NCBI GenBank assembly: GCA_947169005.1
Contig: CAMVOG010000060.1
Coordinates: forward strand, 1-11,106
Length of the DNA: 11,106 nt
Origin: an uncultured Clostridia bacterium
GTDB taxonomy: Bacteria; Bacillota; Clostridia; Oscillospirales; Oscillospiraceae
Reading direction: 5' to 3'
Both the position numbers and the translations under genes were made by a program. Every line of letters begins with the position of its first letter. Position 1 is the stretch's first letter. Positions 6,324-11,106 of the stretch are shown here, piece after piece. The notes beneath the pieces were generated by a model, which did no database searches, was not told the DNA's origin, and worked only from the letters and a program-made list of their open reading frames with translations.

Positions 6324-6623
6324 ATGAAGAAAAACTACAGGCGCCTGCCGGATACGGAAATGTATAAGGCCTTTCTTCTGGCGAAAACGGAGGAGGAGGT
6401 ACGCTCCTTCCTGGAGGATCTTTGCAGCATGACGGAGCTGATGGCGATGGAGCAGCGCTTCGAGGTTGCCCGCCTGCTGCACGGCGGGCAGATCTACAAT
6501 GCCATCATGGAAAAAACGGGGGCCAGCAGCGCCATCATCAGCCGCGTGAATCGCTCGCTGCAATACGGCTCCGGCGGCTATGAGATCATCTTTTCCCGTC
6601 TGGGAGACGCGGCCAATGAATGA
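6324..6623 (+). CDS. yerC: YerC/YecD-family TrpR-related DNA-binding protein
   Basis: A 99-residue soluble protein of the TrpR-like superfamily. An N-terminal helical part (LPDTEMYKAFLLAKTEEEVRSFLEDL split across residues 8-33) leads to MTELMAMEQRFEVARLL (36-52), the conserved core. The helix-turn-helix is at about 54-80 (GGQIYNAIMEKTGASSAIIS, then RVNRSLQYG). Length and motif order match the YerC group rather than Trp-sensing TrpR, so the ligand and targets are unknown. A G-rich site at 6309-6313 precedes the ATG. Its stop overlaps the next gene by 8 bp, which implies translational coupling to the methyltransferase. As first gene of the operon it may regulate its own promoter, which is inference. 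Confidence 0.9.
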   Translation: MKKNYRRLPDTEMYKAFLLAKTEEEVRSFLEDLCSMTELMAMEQRFEVARLLHGGQIYNAIMEKTGASSAIISRVNRSLQYGSGGYEIIFSRLGDAANE

Positions 6624-7389
6624 ATACTTCTCTCTGGCGCGCTTCTATGACCGGCTCATGCGGGACAGCGATTACAACGCCTGGGCGGATTTCGTCGAGG
6701 CGATCTTCCGCCGGGCCGGGGCTTCGCCCCGCTCGGTGCTGGACCTGGCCTGCGGGACGGGGGTGCTGACCTGCCTTTTGGCGGAGCGCGGCTATGAGAC
6801 CATCGGCGTGGACCTTTCCGAGGAGATGCTCATGCAGGCCCGGGAGCGGGCGGAGGCCTCCTCCTGCCCGGTCAAGCCCCTCTGGATCTGTCAGGACCTG
6901 CGGGAGCTGGACCTTTACGGCACGTCGGATGCGACGGTATGCAGCTTTGACGGCCTCAATTACGTCCCCCCGGAGGACCTGGGGGACGTTTTTCGCCGTG
7001 TCTCCTATTTCACGGAGCCCGGCGGCCTTTTCCTCTTTGACGTGAACACGGAGGAAAAGTTCCGCCGTATGGACGGCATGACCTATATCGACGAGGATGA
7101 GGACTTCTTCTGCGCCTGGCGCACGGACCTGGATGAAGAAGAGCGCGCGCTGATCTACGGCGTGGATATTTTCTGGCGCGTGGGGGAGACCTGGCGCCGG
7201 GGCGGGGAGGAGCACACCGAGTATATCCAGGACCCGGAGCGCCTGGCTGCCCTGCTGGAGGAGAACGGCTTCACGCTGCTCGCCCGCTTTGGCGAGCTGG
7301 AGCTCGCGCCGCCCTCACCGGGAGCGGACCGGGTCTTCTACCTGGCGCGGAATGATCGCCGCCTGCCCGGGGATCAGGCAATTCAATAA
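6616..7389 (+). CDS. Class I SAM-dependent methyltransferase, substrate unknown
   Basis: A 257-residue protein with the Rossmann-type SAM-binding fold: motif I VLDLACGTG at 41-49, acidic motif II at D66 in IGVDLSEEML, then DLRELDL, and DGLNYVP near 112-118 in the region of motif IV. The N-terminus YDRLMRDSDYNAWADFV resembles YqeM-like methyltransferases of Firmicutes. The reaction and substrate cannot be told from sequence. An in-frame ATG lies 36 bp upstream at 6580, but the start at 6616 is preferred: it gives the family-like N-terminus MNEYFSLARFYD, has GGGAG at 6602-6606, and overlaps the yerC stop by only 8 bp, typical of coupled genes. The C-terminal ~90 residues are acidic and less recognisable. 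Confidence 0.87.
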   Translation: MNEYFSLARFYDRLMRDSDYNAWADFVEAIFRRAGASPRSVLDLACGTGVLTCLLAERGYETIGVDLSEEMLMQARERAEASSCPVKPLWICQDLRELDLYGTSDATVCSFDGLNYVPPEDLGDVFRRVSYFTEPGGLFLFDVNTEEKFRRMDGMTYIDEDEDFFCAWRTDLDEEERALIYGVDIFWRVGETWRRGGEEHTEYIQDPERLAALLEENGFTLLARFGELELAPPSPGADRVFYLARNDRRLPGDQAIQ

Positions 7390-7404
7390 AGAGGGAAGAA
7401 CGGC

Positions 7405-8001
7405 ATGTTTTTGAAGGGAAAAGCCTCCGGCGGGCCCCGCTGGCTCGTGGCCTTTTTGGGCAATCCGGAGAGCAAATATGAGCGGACCCGCCACAACGCG
7501 GGCTTTATGGCCGCCGAGGTGCTGGCTGAAAAGTACAGGATCAAGACCAATAAGCTGCGCTTTCACGCCTTTACGGCCCTGGAGGATTTCGGCGGGGAGC
7601 GGGTCTATTTCATGCGCCCCACCACCTATATGAATCTGAGCGGAGACGCGGTGGCGCCCGCCGCCGCTTTCTATAAGATACCCCCGGAGCGGGTCATCGT
7701 GGTCTTTGACGATATGGCCCTGCCTCCCGGCAAGCTGCGGGTCAAGCGCAGCGGCAGCGCCGGGGGCCACAACGGCATCAAAAGCATCATCGCCAAGCTG
7801 GGAACGGACCAGTTCCCGCGGGTGAAGATCGGGATCGGCTCGCCGCCCCACCCGGATTATGACGTGGTCGACTGGGTGATCGGCAAAATGAGCGACGCGG
7901 AGTACAAGACCATCCGCGATGCGGCGGAGCGGGCCCTGGAGGCGGTGGAGGAGATCATCCAAAAGGGTGTGAACGCCGCCATGAACGATTTTAACGGCTG
8001 A
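7405..8001 (+). CDS. pth: Peptidyl-tRNA hydrolase
   Basis: Cleaves the ester bond of peptidyl-tRNA released from stalled ribosomes, recycling tRNA; cytosolic and normally essential. The 198-residue protein carries N20 in LGNPESKYERTRHN, the catalytic H30, N78 in YMNLSG, D103 in FDDMALPPGKLR, and N123 in SAGGHNGIKSI. These match the E. coli set N10/H20/N68/D93 with a constant offset of 10, so the protein has an N-terminal extension of about ten residues (MFLKGKASGG). Two signature positions differ: the usual IVGLGNPG reads VAFLGNPE, while all catalytic residues are kept. A GAGGG site at 7391-7395 supports the ATG. It sits 15 nt after the methyltransferase and 17 nt before the aconitase gene. 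Confidence 0.96.
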   Translation: MFLKGKASGGPRWLVAFLGNPESKYERTRHNAGFMAAEVLAEKYRIKTNKLRFHAFTALEDFGGERVYFMRPTTYMNLSGDAVAPAAAFYKIPPERVIVVFDDMALPPGKLRVKRSGSAGGHNGIKSIIAKLGTDQFPRVKIGIGSPPHPDYDVVDWVIGKMSDAEYKTIRDAAERALEAVEEIIQKGVNAAMNDFNG

Positions 8002-8018
8002 AAGGAGAGGGAAACGCT

Positions 8019-10283
8019 ATGGTGAAATATTACGATGAGGGCGTCTATCTGTTGAACGGGGAAAAGCTCGTCAGCCCGGCGGAGGCCGGGGAGCTGCCTG
8101 CGCCCGAGGCGGCCAGAGAGGGGACCATCGCCTATTCGGTGCTGCGTGCCCACGACAAGTCCGACGACCCGAAGAAGCTGCGGGTCCGCTTCGACGCGCT
8201 GATGAGCCACGATATCACCTTTGTGGGCATCATCCAGACGGCCCGGGCCAGCGGCATGAAAAAGTTTCCCATCCCCTATGTGCTGACCAACTGCCACAAC
8301 AGCCTTTGCGCCGTGGGCGGCACCATCAATGAGGACGACCACGGCTTCGGCCTCTCCGCCGCGAAGAAGTACGGCGGCATCTACGTGCCCGCCAACCAGG
8401 CGGTCTGCCACCAGTTCATGCGGGAGAAAATGGCCTCCTGCGGCGGCATGATCCTGGGCTCCGACAGCCACACCCGTTATGGCTGCTACGGCACCATGGG
8501 CGTTGGCGAGGGCGGCGGCGAGCTGGCCAAGCAGCTTTTGGAGAATACCTGGGACATCGACGCGCCCCAGGTGGTGCTTGTCTGGCTGGAGGGAAAGCCG
8601 AAGCACGGCGTGGGCCCCCACGACGTGGCCATTTCCCTCTGCGGCGAGGTCTTCCCGAAGGGCCTGGTGAAGAACAAGATCCTGGAGTTCGCTGGCCCCG
8701 GCGTGAAGGAGCTGCCCATGGACTACCGCATCGGCATCGACGTGATGACTACCGAGACCTCCTGTCTCTCCTCCATCTGGGTAACGGACGAGCGGGTGAA
8801 GGAATACTATGACGTCGTGGGCCGCCCCGAGGCCTATAAGGAATTGAAGCCCGCCCCCGTCGCCTATTACGACGCCATCGTCAAGGTGGACCTCTCCACC
8901 CAGGAATGTATGGCGGCGCTGCCCTTCCATCCCTCCAACGCGGTTACGATCCATGAGCTCCAGGCGGACCCCGTGGGCATTCTGACGAAGGCCCAGGAGG
9001 CCTGCAACAAGCAGCTCGGCGGCCAGGTGGAGCTCAGGCTCACGGACAAGATCGTGGACGGCAAGGTCGTGGCCGACCAGGGCGTCATCGTTGGCTGCTC
9101 CGGCGGCATGTACGATAATCTCACCGAGGCCGCCGCCATCCTGGATGGCAAGAGCGTGGGGGACGGTTACTTTAACCTCTCCGTTTATCCTGCCTCCATG
9201 CCCGTGGGTATGGCCATCACCAGGGACGGCACCGCCGCCAGCCTCATGGCTGCCGGGGCGGTCATCAAGCCCGCCTTCTGCGGCCCCTGCTTCGGCGCGG
9301 GGGACACCCCGGGACACAACGGCCTCAGCATCCGCCACGCCACCCGCAACTTCCCCAACCGCGAGGGCTCCAAGCCCGGGGAGGGGCAGATCGCGGCCGT
9401 GGCCCTCATGGACGCCCGCAGCATCGCCGCCACTGCGGCCAACGGCGGCGTCCTCACCGCCGCCTCGGACGTGGATTACGCGGAGCCGGTGGAGAAGAAA
9501 TACGTTTTCGATCCCTCACCCTATGAAAAGCGCGTTTACTTTGGCTTCGGCAAGGCCCAGCCGGAGGCAGAGCTGAAGTTCGGCCCCAATATCACCGACT
9601 GGCCCCGCTTCCACGCCCTGGGGGAGAATCTGCTTTGCCGTCTGGCCGCCGTTATTTTCGACGAGGTCACCACCACGGACGAGCTGATCCCCTCCGGCGA
9701 AACCTCCTCCTATCGCTCCAACCCCATCCGTCTGTCGGACTTCGCCCTGTCCCGCCGTGTGCCGGAGTATGTGCCCGCCTCCAAGGCGATCCGGGCCATG
9801 GACGAGGCGCGGCGCGGGGGAGAGGCCCCCGCCGAGGCGCTGGAGGCCCTGCGCCTGGTCTCGGATCAGCCCGAGGCGCTCTTAAAGGATACGGATATCG
9901 TCTCCTGTGTCTTTGCCAAGAAGCCAGGGGACGGCAGCGCCCGTGAACAGGCGGCCTCCTGCCAGAAGGTCTTAGGCGGCGGCGCCAATATCTGCTATGA
10001 GTACGCCACCAAGCGCTATCGCTCCAACTGCATCAACTGGGGCCTGGTGCCCTTTACGCTGGATGCGGACACGCCCTTTGATTACGCTCCCGGGGACTTC
10101 GTTTTCGTGCCCCGCATCCGGGAGGCCATCCGGGACAAGATAGAGAAGATCCCCGCCCAGGTCATTTCCGGCGGCAAGGTCACGGAGCTGACGCTGAATC
10201 TTACGGGCCTTACGGACACCGAGCGGCAGATTTTGCTGGACGGCTGCCTCATGAACTACTATGCCGCCGGGCACGCCGAATAA
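8019..10283 (+). CDS. acn: Aconitate hydratase (aconitase A superfamily, divergent clostridial type)
   Basis: Probably isomerises citrate to isocitrate via cis-aconitate using a [4Fe-4S] cluster; cytosolic. The 754-residue protein has the cluster ligands C360 (VGCSGGMYDN), C421 and C424 (FCGPCFGAGD), at nearly the same numbers as mature mitochondrial aconitase. The active-site DSHT is at 149-152 in LGSDSHTRYGCYG. RHATRNFPNREGSKPGEG follows near 438, the interdomain TTDELIPSG starts the swivel-domain part near 552, and GDGSAREQAA supplies S640 and R642, equivalent to catalytic Ser642 and Arg644. Two sites differ from the canonical form: the N-terminal Asp-His pair appears as C92-H93 in TNCHNSL, and SSR is SAR. 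The ribosome-binding site AAGGAGAGG is at 8002-8010. Placement directly before isocitrate dehydrogenase makes aconitase the best call; another hydro-lyase of the superfamily remains possible. Confidence 0.88.
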   Translation: MVKYYDEGVYLLNGEKLVSPAEAGELPAPEAAREGTIAYSVLRAHDKSDDPKKLRVRFDALMSHDITFVGIIQTARASGMKKFPIPYVLTNCHNSLCAVGGTINEDDHGFGLSAAKKYGGIYVPANQAVCHQFMREKMASCGGMILGSDSHTRYGCYGTMGVGEGGGELAKQLLENTWDIDAPQVVLVWLEGKPKHGVGPHDVAISLCGEVFPKGLVKNKILEFAGPGVKELPMDYRIGIDVMTTETSCLSSIWVTDERVKEYYDVVGRPEAYKELKPAPVAYYDAIVKVDLSTQECMAALPFHPSNAVTIHELQADPVGILTKAQEACNKQLGGQVELRLTDKIVDGKVVADQGVIVGCSGGMYDNLTEAAAILDGKSVGDGYFNLSVYPASMPVGMAITRDGTAASLMAAGAVIKPAFCGPCFGAGDTPGHNGLSIRHATRNFPNREGSKPGEGQIAAVALMDARSIAATAANGGVLTAASDVDYAEPVEKKYVFDPSPYEKRVYFGFGKAQPEAELKFGPNITDWPRFHALGENLLCRLAAVIFDEVTTTDELIPSGETSSYRSNPIRLSDFALSRRVPEYVPASKAIRAMDEARRGGEAPAEALEALRLVSDQPEALLKDTDIVSCVFAKKPGDGSAREQAASCQKVLGGGANICYEYATKRYRSNCINWGLVPFTLDADTPFDYAPGDFVFVPRIREAIRDKIEKIPAQVISGGKVTELTLNLTGLTDTERQILLDGCLMNYYAAGHAE

Positions 10284-10293
10284 GGAGAAGAAC

Positions 10294-11106
10294 ATGAATA
10301 AGATCAAAATGACCACCCCCATCGTGGAAATGGATGGGGATGAAATGACCCGCGTCCTCTGGCAATGGATCAAGGAGGAGCTGCTGCTTCCCTTCGTGGA
10401 GCTGAAAACGGAGTATTACGACCTGGGCCTCCCGGAGCGGGACCGCACGGACGACGCCGTTACCCACGAGGCAGCGGAGGCCGCCAAGCGGCTGGGGGTC
10501 GCCGTCAAGTGCGCCACCATCACGCCCAACGCCCCGCGGGTGGAGGAGTACGGCCTCAAGGAAATGTGGAAGAGTCCCAACGGCACCATCCGCAGCATCC
10601 TGGACGGCACCGTGTTCCGCACGCCCATCGTCATCGACTGCGTGAAGCCAGTTGTGAAGAATTGGCAGGCCCCCATCACCATCGCCCGCCACGCCTACGG
10701 GGACGTGTACAAATCCGTCGAGATCCGCACCGACGAGCCCGGCACCGCCGAGCTGGTCTTCACCGGGGCCAGCGGCAAGGTGACGAAGCAGACGGTGCAG
10801 AAGCTCTTCGGCCCCGGCGTTCTCCAGGGCATGCACAACACGGAGAAAAGCATCGCCAGCTTTGCCCGCTCCTGCTTCAATTACGCCATCGAGCTGAAGC
10901 AGGACCTGTGGTTTTCCACCAAGGACACCATCTCCAAGGTCTACGACGGGGCCTTCAAGGAGATCTTCCAGCGCATTTACGACGAGGAGTACAAGGCCCG
11001 CTTTGAGGAGCTGGGCATCACCTATTTCTATACGCTGATCGACGACGCCGTGGCCCGCGTGGTCCGCTCCAAGGGCGGCTACATCTGGGCCTGCAAGAAC
11101 TATGAC
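10294..11106 (+). CDS. icd: NADP-dependent isocitrate dehydrogenase, eukaryotic IDH1/2-like type (3'-truncated by window edge)
   Basis: Oxidatively decarboxylates isocitrate to 2-oxoglutarate, making NADPH. The visible 271 residues run off the right edge without a stop. They follow the homodimeric eukaryotic-type enzyme closely: VEMDGDEMTRVLW, VKCATITPN, MWKSPNGTIRSILDGTVFR (substrate Ser and two Arg), IARHAYGDVYK (the Arg equivalent to human IDH1 R132 and the catalytic Tyr), LWFSTKDTI (catalytic Lys), LIDDAVARVV (metal-binding Asp) and GGYIWACKNYD at the edge. This is not the E. coli Icd type. AAGGAGA at 10282-10288 gives a well-placed ribosome-binding site, and the gap from acn is 10 nt, so the two are surely co-transcribed. 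About 130 residues should follow beyond the window. Confidence 0.95.
   Translation, partial: MNKIKMTTPIVEMDGDEMTRVLWQWIKEELLLPFVELKTEYYDLGLPERDRTDDAVTHEAAEAAKRLGVAVKCATITPNAPRVEEYGLKEMWKSPNGTIRSILDGTVFRTPIVIDCVKPVVKNWQAPITIARHAYGDVYKSVEIRTDEPGTAELVFTGASGKVTKQTVQKLFGPGVLQGMHNTEKSIASFARSCFNYAIELKQDLWFSTKDTISKVYDGAFKEIFQRIYDEEYKARFEELGITYFYTLIDDAVARVVRSKGGYIWACKNYD

Noticed and set aside
6076..6327. Possible 83-residue small protein between the PBP gene and yerC
   Set aside because: It overlaps both divergent promoters and the yerC start, has no ribosome-binding site and has compositionally odd content.
6580..6615. Upstream ATG for the methyltransferase
   Set aside because: It would add 12 residues (MRSSFPVWETRP) unlike the family N-terminus and lie deep inside yerC; the 6616 start has a better site and normal overlap.
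7857..9338. A 493-codon minus-strand open frame opposite pth and acn
   Set aside because: It is antisense to strongly conserved coding sequence, and its translation looks like codon-bias shadow with no domain.

Overview
The window reads as ordinary chromosome from a GC-rich, anaerobic, spore-forming-lineage Firmicute, most likely a gut Oscillospirales/Clostridia member. This is inferred from the strongly G/C-ending codons, the TrpR-like YerC-family regulator, a YtvI-type (sporulation-associated) AI-2E permease, a Clostridia-style class A penicillin-binding protein with a low-complexity tail, and the gene neighbourhood. There are no mobile elements, CRISPR arrays, tRNA/rRNA genes or phage genes. 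Every gene has a recognisable family, so I do not claim a new multi-gene system. The unusual material lies inside some proteins and in the short intergenic structures.

Left part (1-3041): the C-terminal tRNA-binding domain of methionyl-tRNA synthetase enters from the left edge and ends at a strong hairpin. Facing it on the minus strand is ytvI. Diverging from ytvI is hom (homoserine dehydrogenase), with a good sigma-A-type promoter and a structured leader of about 94 nt. hom ends at a 12-bp stem with T-runs on both sides, a shared bidirectional terminator with the converging penicillin-binding-protein gene.

Middle (3042-6323): one large minus-strand gene encodes a 992-residue bifunctional class A PBP (glycosyltransferase plus transpeptidase). 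Its extracellular C-terminus carries two successive repeat arrays: eight tandem octapeptides with an LIDPxTGG-like consensus, then about twelve TEPGEx hexapeptides encoded by an exact 18-bp DNA repeat. A 303-bp AT-richer intergenic region then holds two divergent promoters, each with a 17-bp spacer, one for the PBP and one for the rightward operon.

Right part (6324-11106): a tight rightward run consists of yerC, a class I SAM methyltransferase (8-bp overlap), pth (15-nt gap), an aconitase-family hydratase (17-nt gap) and a eukaryotic-type NADP isocitrate dehydrogenase (10-nt gap, running off the right edge). No terminator is visible between them, so one transcript from the yerC promoter is plausible. 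Aconitase plus isocitrate dehydrogenase give the citrate-to-2-oxoglutarate steps, the oxidative half-branch many anaerobes use to supply glutamate. hom supplies the threonine/methionine branch from aspartate semialdehyde.
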